Shown one piece after another: positions 27,201-40,100 of a DNA stretch of 64,000 nucleotides. The stretch lies in the NCBI RefSeq assembly GCF_030867095.1, contig NC_081824.1, positions 237,052,719 through 237,116,718 of the forward strand, in the 5' to 3' direction. The notes beneath the pieces are model-generated. The model was not told the origin of the DNA. It was given only the letters and a program-made list of their open reading frames with translations, and ran no database searches. The position numbers and the translations under genes are program-made. The stretch comes from Alligator mississippiensis (taxonomy: Eukaryota; Chordata; Crocodylia; Alligatoridae). Within the stretch, counting starts at the first letter, position 1; the number at the start of each line of letters is the position of its first letter.

Positions 27201-28079
27201 TCCTCAGTCATGGGAGTGGGGGAGCCCAGCAGCAATTTTGCTGCTGCACACAGCTGTCTACACAGGAAATTTTTTGCCACTGGACAATTCTATGCCTCAG
27301 TCAGGGCTGTTAAGCAGCTGTGTCTTCATCCACTACTGGGAACCACAGGGGATTTCAGGGGCTCAGATTCTACTTTTACTTGCCCTGGTGCCTGCAGAGT
27401 GGGAGGGTGGGAGCCTGGCTGCAGAGATGGGAGGCTGTACCCTTCATTGCTCAAAATAAGACCTGGGGGAGAAAGTTTTCATGCCTGCACCTCCGACCTC
27501 TGATCTGGGGTGGCTGGGTCCCTAGCACTGCATTCCAGTGAGTCCTACCCCAGATATAGCAGGGCTGTTGATCAGTAATCTGGTCACAGACATCCAGGTG
27601 AGGGAGATTAAACAGCCTCTTACCAGTGTCTAGTGCAAAACCAAAATAAATCTGCTTGCTGTGAGTCAATACCACCCTCAAGTCTGTGGAAGTTTTATCA
27701 CAAACTTCAGCAGGAGCAGAATTTGTTCCTGTGCAGGATGACTAGAACTTCCTAAAGTCACAGAACCTTTTCATATCACTTCTTCTACTGCAGAACCCCT
27801 ACTCCTATCCTAAAGACTAGCACGGAGCCTATGACCCAACCCCACAATGGTGGTACACTGTCACCCAGCCTGCTCTGCCATTATCTCCAATCTCTTTGCA
27901 GAACCCCTGATGAACTATCATGAAACCACAGGTTCAACAGAACACAGTTTGAAAACCACTGGACTAGGATACAGTGGATTAATAAGCCTTATTCAGTGGC
28001 AAGTCAACTGAGCTGTTTTTCTGTAATTACAATATTAAAGGCTTGTTGCAATGCTCTACAGCTCTTCCACAGAGATCAG

Positions 28080-28147
<68 letters not shown>

Positions 28148-31100
28148 TTGTCTTCTTGTATTCAAAAGTTTCCCATTTTACTCGCTCCTCCTTACTCAAA
28201 AAAAGAGAACACCATATTTTTTCCCAAACCTATCTTCCTGTCAGGCAGTGGATCTCTAAGCAAGGACTGACTTTCAAGCCCCTACTTTTGACAGTTCATT
28301 GAGGTGAATGCCTCACACTGAAAATGCCTGCACCCCACACAGTCTTGACTCACATTTGCAGTTGCTTTGACCTTTCTAAGGCCACTGCATGGATCCGACC
28401 TAAAGTTTGCCAAACAGGGACACAGAAAATGCAGGACGAATGAGTCACATGTTCCAACTTTCACTGCCTTTTAAATCTATCTTTGGAATCCACAACATGC
28501 CAGTCATAACATCTCTGGTAATTATCTGGGAACTTTGTTCTAAAGAGTGAATCAAGTATCCCCCCCTCCTTTTTCTCTTGTGGATGGTGATAATGGGAAT
28601 GAAGGGACTTCTCTATCCATCCTGGGTTTCCAGGGGCTCTGTCTCCTCCCTGATCTTTGCTAATCCTTCCTGTCTCCTTGGGTATTCAAGGTTCTTCCAC
28701 ATCTATATTTGTTCTGTCTTCTGAGGCTAGAAGCAGCAGCTGACAGTAACCAGATGTTACCTCCCTTACACTCACATTCATAGGAGACCTTATAATCACA
28801 TTGCTCTGACACGCTGCTTGCACTAACACAGACACAAGCACCCAGGGAGATGAGTCTGCAGGTAGAACTACACCACAGAAAGACAAAAGCCCTGATCCTT
28901 GGTGCCAGCCTAGGAGGTGAGTGGAACGGGGATGTGTGAGGGGGTTGCACTAAGTCATCTGTGCATACATACACCCACACCAGTCAGCCAGTCCCATAGC
29001 TGCTCTAACCTGAACAGGCTTCAATGGCAACAGGAGCTGCAAGTGGTCAGAGATCACTGGAATGAAGGAGCAACTTCCTCTATGTCAGGGCAATCCCCTG
29101 TGGCCAACTAAGCCAGCCTATACCAGAGAGAGACAGACTGCTCTAGCACATGGGAGAATTTCACCACAGGACCTTCTCCGATCTCTACCCCTCCTGTTCC
29201 AGTGCTTTGCTCAGTGTACCAGGACCTCATCCAGCTCCCAGGGAATGTAAGCCAGGGAGCGCCCAATTCCCTGGACAGCCTCTTCCTGTTCCTGCTGAAG
29301 CCAATGGCAGAATTCCCACAGGTCCAGCACTTAGAGGACAGGAAATATAGTGTTCCCTGCCCTGGGTAGAACACATGGCTGCCATGCAGGAAGTCACCCT
29401 CCCACATTACTGAAGATGAAAGAAACTGCTGCATGGGCTGATGGTCAGACTGACTTGGAGCAGTGGCAGGGCCAGAACCAGCACCAACAACTCTGCTGTT
29501 TTGGGCTCCCTACACCAGTGTCACTTCTAGCCTTCTGCAAAGTCTTTGGGCTTGCAGCTTGCTGTGGATGCAACCCTGGTGCTGCTGGGAACTGCTGGGC
29601 ACCGGTCAGCCTGGTCAAGGGATGGAAAGATTTATTTATAGGCTGCTGAGGAAGGAAGAGAGTTTGACACAGACTTCCCTTTCAGAAGAAATTTTAGTCC
29701 CTCTGAAGAATGGGACAGAAGCCAGAACTCCAGTGACTTTGCTTCAGGGGACAAAAGATTCACCTGGCTCATCCAAAGTATGATTGGGTTGTGCCCTGTG
29801 TAGGGGGCATACCCCAAGCTTGCCATACGTCCTAGTTTGATGGCACCAACCCTGTAGCTCCCTGTTTTTGCCACACTTGAGAAAATAAATCTAGACTTGG
29901 ATGCCTACGGTAGGACTCAGGGTTGGCACAGCACTTCCCCATGGAAGCTGGACCTACCCCTGACCTGACTGGGAGAGGAAAGGAGGATGGCTCAGGGTGT
30001 TCATTTGGCACCTGGGAGACCCAGTGCTGCCCTGCCCTGCCACTGGCCTTGAGCAAGGTACTTAATCTCCCACTGTGGTGTCCATGGAGGAAGCGTGTTC
30101 ATCTCAGGTTCCCCCAGGTCACTTGTAACCTGCAGTTCTACTATCGTTATCAACCTTACCTTAGGACAATAAACACAAAAGGATGACAGGACTGAGCCCT
30201 GTGACTGGCTGCTACACAAAAGCTTGTCTCTGGGACATGGCAATAATGTCACCTCTGTCTTCGGGACATGATCTGGGGCCTTTCACCACAGAAACAATAA
30301 GACCAAGTCAGCTGTTCTGATTTAGGGCACACTTCAGAGACTCTCCATGTATTCACATCGAGCATAACACACTGTGCAGCCATGCAAGAGGTTATAGCGA
30401 AGGAACAACTCCACAGGGGCATGCTAAAGTGAGTGGCTTCACTGGCAGAGGAAAGCAAAGGGAAAAATGCAGGACATGCTAGCCCTCAGCCTCAGCGTCC
30501 CCCATGGGCCCCTAGATGGCATCAGTAGCAGGAGAGCATGCCGTAGAGGAAAGGAAGCCATGGCTAAAGAAGGGAATGCCATAATGAAGAGAGAAGCAGT
30601 GCCTCTGCGCAGGCACCTGGAATCCCACCCCCTGCTGATATCAAAAGCATGGGGTTCACCCAGAAACCCAGTGCCTCTTCACAGCTTCCCATTCTCCATT
30701 AAAGTCTGGGTGGCCACCAATTCCTTCCCCCTGTGCAGTAGCAGCCATGTTGGGAAGGGCAGGACAGGACAGGACAGCCATGGGACCCTGAACACTGACA
30801 GAAGCCCATGGGCCTCCAGTCAGGGGGCTGGGGTGGGCCAAGAGGTATACTTTAAGTTATATGTGTCTGGAAAGACCCAGATACAAAGCAAACAATCTGT
30901 TGCAGGGTCCATTTCCATCAGTTTCTCTGGGCTCTCAGGGTCTGTCTACACCAGGGAGGCAGAAAGCACTGCTGTCCAGTGCTGCGCTCAAGACCTGGGT
31001 TTCTGAAGTACTTAAGAATAGCAGCTTGGGGCATTCCTCAGAATGTCCTCAGCTCCCTACCCCATATTCCTGGTGTTGATGTACACCGACAGGAGTGGGT

Positions 31101-34100
31101 GGGGCCTATTCCTCTGAGAGCAAGACTGAGTTCTCTGTGACTGTGGTGTAGACCTATGCTTGACAATGAAAAACCTTCCCATTCAAAATTCAGACTCTAC
31201 ACCCTTTCACAGCAGACCCACAGAATGCTCACTGAGGACAATCAAGTAAATTGGCGATATCTTCGAGGAGGTCATCTGAGAACAGTGGTGAATTTACATG
31301 GGAAAGAAACCTGCTTTACTAAAAGGGTTGTCTATTAGTTTTTCATCCTCTTACTAACCTTGTTCTTATAATTTATTAATGGTCTAGCTCATTCTGGTAG
31401 GCAGGTTAGCTGAAATGAAGTGGTTTTATTTTCCTAATTTACAGGAGAAATTCCTAACAAATTCTGTGGGATTATGTCTAAGCCTATAAATAAACCAAAA
31501 GAAGCTTGCAGTCTTTGTAGGCCACTGGCCAAATAACGTCCAAGAGCAACTTCTACAACAACCAGCTCCAGGGCGTACATTGCAGTGTGACACTGAGGAA
31601 AGAAACCATGTCCCAGTTAGACCACTTTATCTATTAAGCCAATGCCTACCCTCTTCATATTCCTGCACAGATATAGTATTCAATTAAACACCTAAAGCAA
31701 AATCTGTGCTGAATGAAGGGAATGCTACAGTGAAATGCATGGAGTGCTGCAATGGATGGCAAGTACCTGCATGTCTGGCAGGTCCCCCTGCTATTGCAAA
31801 GGACCTCTGCACAAAATAAGCTTTTGTACTGCCTGTCTTTACTGCTCAGATGGACACATTCAATGGCTGAAGGTCTGAACACATTCCCTTACCTGTGCAC
31901 ACAAGCCCTTCAGAGATGCAGTGCATGGGTTGGCATATAATTCAATGCTTTTCCAAGAGCTGTGACTTATCTAGGACATGTGCCCAGGCTAGGACTTGCC
32001 CAGGGAAGAGGCTTCCTGACCTTTCACACACGAGGTGATATTAGAACCTGATGGTCACATTAGCAGTTTAGCTGTTCCTCCGTTAGATTAGCAAACAGGA
32101 GATGAGTACTGCCACCTAACTGCCTGCCACCAAGTACAATAAACAAAGCCAGGTGCTTTACAATCAGAGTCCAGCATTCTCTTGTTCAAGTGATGGGCAG
32201 GCAGTGCATCCCTTCCCACCCCCTTTCCTTCAGTGGCACCATTATACTCACCTGGCACAGTTAGGATGGAGGGAGAAATGTCAGGTTTTTCATTCACTTT
32301 GCTGCTGTTCCAAAACCAGTGAATCTGTACAGGCTCTGGAGGCCCCACCGCATGGCAGGTGAGATTGAAAGGCCTGTTCCTAGTAACATTCAGGCTCCGG
32401 GGCTGCTGGATGAAGTGTGGGAGCCCTGTGCAGACAGACACAAGAAACAGTGGGCTCCAGAAACAGCTGTGATAGGGGCTCACTACAGCAACTGCCTTAA
32501 TAATCGGTCATGCCTGGATTTGGCAGCAGTGCTGGTAATAGGCTGGAAGTTCCCTCAGTCCTGTGTCTACTGTGATGCCTGCTCTCAGCAGAAGTGTCAC
32601 AGTCCCTGCTGGCCTGAATTCAGCATTGCCTCCCACCCCTCTCTGCTCCTGGACCTCTCCAGGTGCAGTCCCAGTGGCCCAGTTCTATTCTGCACTCTGG
32701 TGTGAACTCCCCTGGTCTCAGTGCTCCTGCAGCCCTCTGCCATTGGCATTTTCCAAGCTAGGCATACCTTCCAGCTGAACAAATATTGGGTCTGACACGA
32801 TCTCATCATTGTGGATTTTCAGCTTACAGCTGTAGGATCCATTATCGGAGCGCTGTGCACGGATTATGCTGCAGGGGGAAAGGAAAGAGTTACAGGTGTC
32901 TGGTCATTTGCCTCTAGACTGACCCCAAACAGCTTCTGTTCCTTGGTACACATGAAAAAAAATACCATAATCCTTCCAAAACTGGTCTAAATAATGTTAA
33001 TGCAAAAATGATGTTTACAATTGAAGTCAAGCACTCCAAGGTTCAGAAACACCAGGACTAAAGGTAAGTGTGCAGACTCAAGTCACAAGGGAGTTTCTCC
33101 ACACAGGCTGCTGCTGCATCAGTGTAGACTGAGTAGTGCTCACTCTACAATCTTGTCTTCATCATTTGATTTCTCTGTTGTTCAGTCAGTGTTTGGCTGC
33201 CAGCCTTATTAATTGGCTTGCTATTGAAAGACAGAATGAGTAATTTCTTCATAGGTTTTTTGCTCCTCACAACAGTTTTGAAGTGCTTCAAACATGTTAG
33301 TTTGTTCTCACAAACCTATATGATGTGATCAGACATTATTACCTGTTTAACAGGTGGGGAGCAGAAACAGAGATTAAAGTCAAAAGTGTTCACTAATTTT
33401 CAGTGCGCTGTTTGAGGCAGTTAGACCTGATTTTTCATAATTAAACTTTACAAAGGACTCATAAGTTCAAAGCCTAGCTCCCACTGATTCAGTAGTTACA
33501 GGGAGTGCTCAGAATTTCTGCAAAATCAGAGTCTAGATTTGTTAAACTGGGAACCCAGAAAATGGGAATTGCATTTAGGGGCCAGGTGTGAAAAGTATGG
33601 TGTAAGTGATTTTCCCAGCATCACAAGAGAGCTCAGTGGCAGAGGCAGGGACAGAAATCAAGTCTCCAGGGAAACATTCAAGTGCATTAACCATGAGACC
33701 ATCTGTTCTGTTTCTGCAGTGCCCCACCTTCCTTGCTGGACACCTTTTGGCTTCTGCAATAAAGGAGGCAGTATTCCTGCAGACAAAGGCATAAACTTAA
33801 TTTGGCCCTGGCACACCATCTACCTTGCACAATGCAGGACACAGGGACTGCCTGGTGATGCATATGCACAAAGGAGACAAATTAAGACGGATGATAACCA
33901 ATACTCAGGCATTTCTTAAATCTTGGGTGCTTGACTGAGCAAACTGGATGTCCTGGACATGCAGTTCTGTGTATGCAAGTACCCTGGTTTAAAAAACAAG
34001 CAAACAGAAACTTCATCATCTGGCATCATTCTGACCCATTGAGGTCATCGGCAGGGCTGGAGGCTCTGCTGTGTTGGCTGGCGGAGCAGCTAATATAGAG

Positions 34101-37100
34101 GTGCACCGATAGAGATTTTCTTGACTGATACCAATCTGATAACTGATATTCAGGAATGCAGCCAGGCAGCGTGGAGAGCAGTGCCCTGCAGGTAAGTCTG
34201 TGGAGGTGAAGAGGCATAAGGGAGGAAAGGCCCCCATGGTTAGGGAGTGACTGGGGCAGGGGGCACTGCCCAGCCAGGGCAGTGAATGGGACCCTGGTGC
34301 CAGGGCAGGGAGCCCGACAGCTGCAGGCGGCTCATTCAGAGGATCAGCATCCTGGCACTTTAAAATGGCAGCAGGCGTGCTTGATCTAAAGCTGGTCAAA
34401 TGAGCTTTAGTTCAAGCGCTGCCACCACCATTTTTAAAAATGGGGACACTTATGTGGGGTGAGGGAAGAGGTGGGCTGCCTGCTGTGGGCTTGGGGCTCT
34501 CCACCCTGCTGCCTTTGCCCTGGGAGCCATGTGCTGGCTGTGCCATATCCTCTGTTCGCCCAGAGGTGGGAGACACAACTCGCTGCCCCCACTCCTGCTG
34601 GATGGACAGGGGACATGCAGCTGCTGCCAAGTTTCCAGGGCAAAGGCAGTAAGGCAAAGAGCCCTGAGCAACACAGTGGGCAGCCTGCATCTGCCTCATA
34701 CACAAATCTGGGGGGGGCACATGCCCCCCTCCCCCACCCCCGAGTGGTGCATGCAGCAGCAGGGAGCCACTTCCCCCCCATGCCCCCACGACAAACTGCC
34801 TGTGGCTCCATCCCACTCCCCGCCCCAGCCCCGGGGTCCCATTCACCACCCTGACTGGGTAACACCTCCACCCCAGCTCCAGCCCCTGCCCAACTCCCTC
34901 CTTCACCATGGGGGGGGGGTCTCAATCTGCACCCCCCCATGCCCCTTTCCTCCCCCATGCCCCTTCCCTTCTACCAGAGATGTTGGGCAGAAAATTGTCC
35001 GCAGAAAAGCTGCCCGGCTTTTCTGGGTTGCGCTGCCTCAGGGCTCCCCACACCATCTGCTCCAAGGTGCACGATGCCGGAGCCCAGAGCAGCTCTTTGC
35101 AGCCTCCTGGCTGCAGCCAGCCCAGGCTCTGGGTAGCTGATGCCTGCCACAGAACTCGGGCTGCTTGCAGCAGGGCTTGCAGCCTCCCAGCCACCTGCTG
35201 GGAATAGCCTGGGCTCCATGTCTGGCAGCAGCTGCCTCCTTATCTGTCTCTCTCTCTCTTGCTCTCTTTTCCACCCCATCCTCTCTCTCTCTCACCCTCT
35301 TTTCCTCTCTCTCTCGCCCCTTCCTCCTCTCAAAACTATGGCAAAAGATTTGGTACGCCACGCATTGCGCAGCCCTTTAAATTCCCAAGTAATAATTTGG
35401 CGTGCCACACTTTGCACAGCACTGGGTTCAGCCCTCCTAGCTTTGGCCAACATCACCTCTAGCCCAGGTATATACTTGGGTTGTGCACCCCAGGTGTAAA
35501 AGGTGGTAACCCTACCCACACCAAATCAGACGTGTTATATCACAGCCTTATATGCACAGCCCTTCTTCCAACATATGGCACACATTAGTTGGTAAATATA
35601 AAATCCCCTGGAAAATTGAGTGTTGGGGTACTTACTACAGTTTTCGGAAGTTAGGGGGTACTTGCCACTTAAAAGGTTGAGAAACACTGGTCTGCATGAA
35701 CACTGGAGGGGTGGCAGTGGCCCATGGATAGAAAAAGGTTGGGAACCACTGATCTAAGCCACCAGCCACTAGACATTTCTGAAATGGAAACAGCAATCAG
35801 TTAGCACCACTCCAGATATCTTTATAAATTACCTGAAGGTAGAGATCAATGTTATTTCTTCCCCATCAAAAACCTCGTAATATCGGCTGGCTATGCGGTC
35901 AGGTACATGCAGTTCCTTCCCATCTTTCCACAAGGCAATAACAAAAGAATCTTGATTGATTAATAATCGAGGTACATTAATTGAGCAATTAAAAGTGACA
36001 TCTGTATCCTCATTAATTACTATGTGTCGTACTGTGGGATTAAATTTAACTGATTGCAGAGAGTGGTTTACAAGTCTTCCATTTGCCCGGCCAGTCCTTG
36101 GCTCCTCAGATTGCATTTGTGTACTGCTCTGGGTGGGATGGTTCATCTTGATTAGAAGGGACCGGGGAAATCGGGATGCAATGGCTGAGTCCAATGAAGC
36201 TGCTTTTCTGGATGGAACCAGGTGTGACTTCCTTATTTCTGATCTTCCTTCATCCTTATCTGTAAAACAACGCCCACACTTTATAACCTCTTTCAATATC
36301 AGAAGGCAGATTTCCACCTGACTTGAGGGTATCTCCCGCAGAGACCCTCTCACAGCTACAGGTCATCAGCTACAGGACTCCCTCCATCTGTGGCGGCATG
36401 GCTCCTACTGCACACCCATATTACAAGCTCTGGTGGGAGCTGGGGGCATAGCTGCTTGAAGAGACTGGCTTCCACACAGGGTGGCTCCTCCCTTTGTGGA
36501 TCTCTGGGGGCCCTTCCCCACACAACCCCTAGACCTACAAACTCTAGGCTGCGTGCTGCCAAGGATGTTTCCCCACATGCCTCCTTTACTGTGGTATGAA
36601 ATAACTCTATAAAAAGCATTCCACATAAACAGAGAAGCCAAGTTACAAAGAGAATGAGACAGACACACAAAGATGTGCTCTCTGCACGAATTACTGTGCT
36701 TGAGGAGTCCAGCTGGCCCTCCTCCCAGCGCTCATTTGAGCTGGAGCACTCAGCTGAGATGTTGGCACCAAAAACAGATGATTAACATGTGGCTGTGTTG
36801 TGTTAATAAAAACATCTTATAGAGTGGAGAAAATGCTTCACGGCATTTAAACTCATAGCCCCTCCTATTCATACACCTAAACCTAATTGGACCATTTGCA
36901 ATTTTGCATAAGGGAGTGATGCAAAAAGAGTGCTCTGCTTGGTTCAGTGGGCTGTGTTGAAACAGAACAGGCATGTTCAATGCAAGGTATTTTGGTTGAC
37001 TTGCTAAATTGACGTGTGCGCCCCATCTTGAGACACAAAATCATTGCTGCTGTCAGGTCAGGCAACCTCCTAATGGCTCCTGTTTTAGAATGTAAGAGGA

Positions 37101-40100
37101 TTTGAAGGTCCCCAAGCAGAAAAGGTTTGGGATAGAAACCCTCTAGGAAAAGCTAAACTTGGGAGAATGCCAGAGCTGAAGTTACTGTGAACTCAGCAAC
37201 AGCAAAACAAAACTGGGTGGGAAAGTCACCCAACCATGCAAACCTAGCATACACTCGAGCCTCTGTGCTTCTCTAACCTGGGTTCAAGCCTGGACTGCAG
37301 ACTTCTACTCACAGCTGAGAGCTGTCCAAGGACTTCCAGTATGTGAGCTGTGGAGTCTCAAGGGTCACCCCAAGTCTGGCAGAACAAAGCGAGTACTCAA
37401 GCAAAAGGATGGACTTGTACACAGGAGCAAGGGTTGAAATCCAAAGTTTCTTCTTTTCTCTGCCCTGGACCAGGTTGTTTGACTGTGGGCAAAGTCCATT
37501 AGCCTCTGTGCCTTGCTGTCCTTATTGATGAAGTGGGACTACTACCTTGCATAGGATATTAATGGCAAAAGGCAGGGTAGAGATACACCTTAAAGACCAA
37601 CAGAATCAGAGATGTATACGCTTTTGTGAACCACAGCTCACTTCGTCAGAAGCCGAGCACATTACTGTATACAGAATCTGATGAAGTGAACTGTAGCTCA
37701 TGAAAGCTTATGCATGTTTTGATTCTGGTAGTCTATAAGGCACACTTCTACTCTGGCTTCTGCTTGACTTCAAGGTAACATAAATAGCTACCTCTCTTTG
37801 CAAGGGTACCAATGATTACAAAGTGCTTTATCTGGGAGGCAATTACTATGGAGGTTTTTCCTGCTGACTCCCTGCTCAGCAGCAGCCTGAAGTTAACACA
37901 AATTGCCTTCTGAAAATACAGTGTGACATATTATTTAACACTGATGAAGAATGTTAAGCATTCAACTTACTTTTTCCCCCTAGCTTTCTAGCATTTCCCA
38001 CTCTTGCCTGTACAAGTCTTTAAGAGGAGCAATAAAAAAATTCTAAGAAATAAAGCAGCATATTTTAAGAGAAGAGTTCTGCAGAATGCTTTCCAGATAA
38101 ATATTTTTACTAGTTTAGTTTAAAAAATCTTCTACTGGATATCTCAAGCAAAACTAAAGGTCTGATCAATCCACCTTGTTGATATCAGTAAAATTATGCT
38201 TCCTTTTCAAAAAGTAAATTTGATCAATCCTAGTTAACTCTGCACTTCAAAAAAAATGAATTAAGTAGTTACAATTAAATAAAAAAATTAGTAGAAGGTT
38301 TGGACATTTTTACTCAACAAGTATTCAAAAGAGACTCTTTTTTAGGCAGCAAGTAGTCCTGAAAAATGAAACATCTCTAAGATTTAATGCTATGTCATTA
38401 AAATAAATTTCCCACTGTGAATAACTGAGCACTCAAATAAGTCTGGTGTACATTACATAGAACCAGCGACCTAATTTTGAGGCTGGATACATTTCTTTAC
38501 TAAGCTGATCTCTATTTTTACTCATGAAAAATGATACTTTTCGAAAGAAATTCCTGAACAGTCACAACAGTTTGCTCCCAGCTTTGACTACTCTTAGAGT
38601 AAACAGAAATGCTGTCCCAGTCTAAGTTACTAAACGACTATCCTCCCCTACAAAAACTACTAAGCTCTTCAAGAGTGCCTCATATCTTAAACCATCATAA
38701 CACAAACAAAAAGCAGGTGAGTATAGCTGAACCTTCAACATCTTACTGCTGCTTGCTTATACCATGCTAGGAACCAGGCGACCAGATGCAAAATGGCTGA
38801 ATGGCTCAATAAAGACAGATTTTTGCCTTGCGAGGGACCTCTGAAACTTGAGACCCTCATTTCCTGACACAGACCAGCCAGGCAGCCCTCCTTCTCCTTT
38901 GAATTAGAAATCTCATGCTGAGCTGAGACAGCAATATCTATTTTTTAAAGTCGGTTTAATTATTTGCAGGAAAAAATCTACTCTCGTAAACAACAAAATA
39001 TTAGCCGGTATTTCTGCATTTATTACCCAGAGAAAAAGTATTGGTAGCTCAAGGATCCAATACCTTTCCTTTTAATACATGCACTCAGAAAGGTGCCACC
39101 ACCTTTACTACTTGAGTCCTTTTCTAATCTAGAACTCTCTCCTGGGGACTGATACGACCCCCACCAACATAGTAGGTATTTGTCCTCACAACACCACCGA
39201 GAGGAAGAGAAATGTAATTATCTCCACTGATAGGCAGAGAAGTGTGTCCTAAAGACATAGAGCTTATGGCACAGTAGGCACTGAATTCCGATCTTGACAG
39301 GGTTGGGCTAGCACCCTCATCTTTGGAGCACCCCTCCCTCCCTCCCTGCCACCCACCTCCTCATTCCAGCAGCAAACTGTTTGCGGGGGAAAGGGAAGCA
39401 GAAATACAAGCTAAAATGTTATTTTTTAAAACAAGGGTAGGCAACCTCCAGCATGGGTGCCAGAGTGGCATGCAAAGGCACTTAGCTTGTCACGTGCACC
39501 TTGGGGTGGATGGAAGGGAAGGGGTCGGGGTTGCACTGATACAACATGGATCAGGCCTCTCGCGGCTTTCCTGCTGCCCACCCCTGGCATGCCAACATCT
39601 TCCAAGTTGAGGTTGTGGGTGTTTTTGGCACTCTGCCGACCCCTGATTTAGAACTTTAGTTTTATTATTATTTCAGACTTTCTAAAGACAGCAATACAGT
39701 CACCTCACCCAGTCTGCAGTTGAAGGGACCAACTAGCCATCTAGTAACAAAGACCCAGCTACTGAAGCAAAAAAGAAAAAAAACTCTCTCCTCCCCCCCA
39801 TCACACACCCACCCACTCAAAGGGTTCTTATCTCTAGCTGCAGTCTTGCTTTCTCAACAGATTCCCTTAATGACTTTTGGAATGTGCAGAGAACGGAAGA
39901 AAGAATCTAAACTGAGAGCCCTACATCAGAAAACCTTACAGAGTCCAATTATTTTTTTAATGAGATATTACTGGATTACTATGTAAATCCAGGAAGATTT
40001 CCACACATTCTCTGTAGTATTATAAATTCAGGATTTCTCTGACTGTATCCAACATGCATATTCAAGTGGTCACAACAAATACTTACATATTTACCCTGAT

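Noticed and set aside
28043..28302. Open frames with Ser-Leu and His-Thr repeats
   Set aside because: They are translations of the TC/CA microsatellite.
34412..35361. Many overlapping open frames up to 203 codons
   Set aside because: The block is low-complexity, C/G-rich and repetitive, with no conserved domain.
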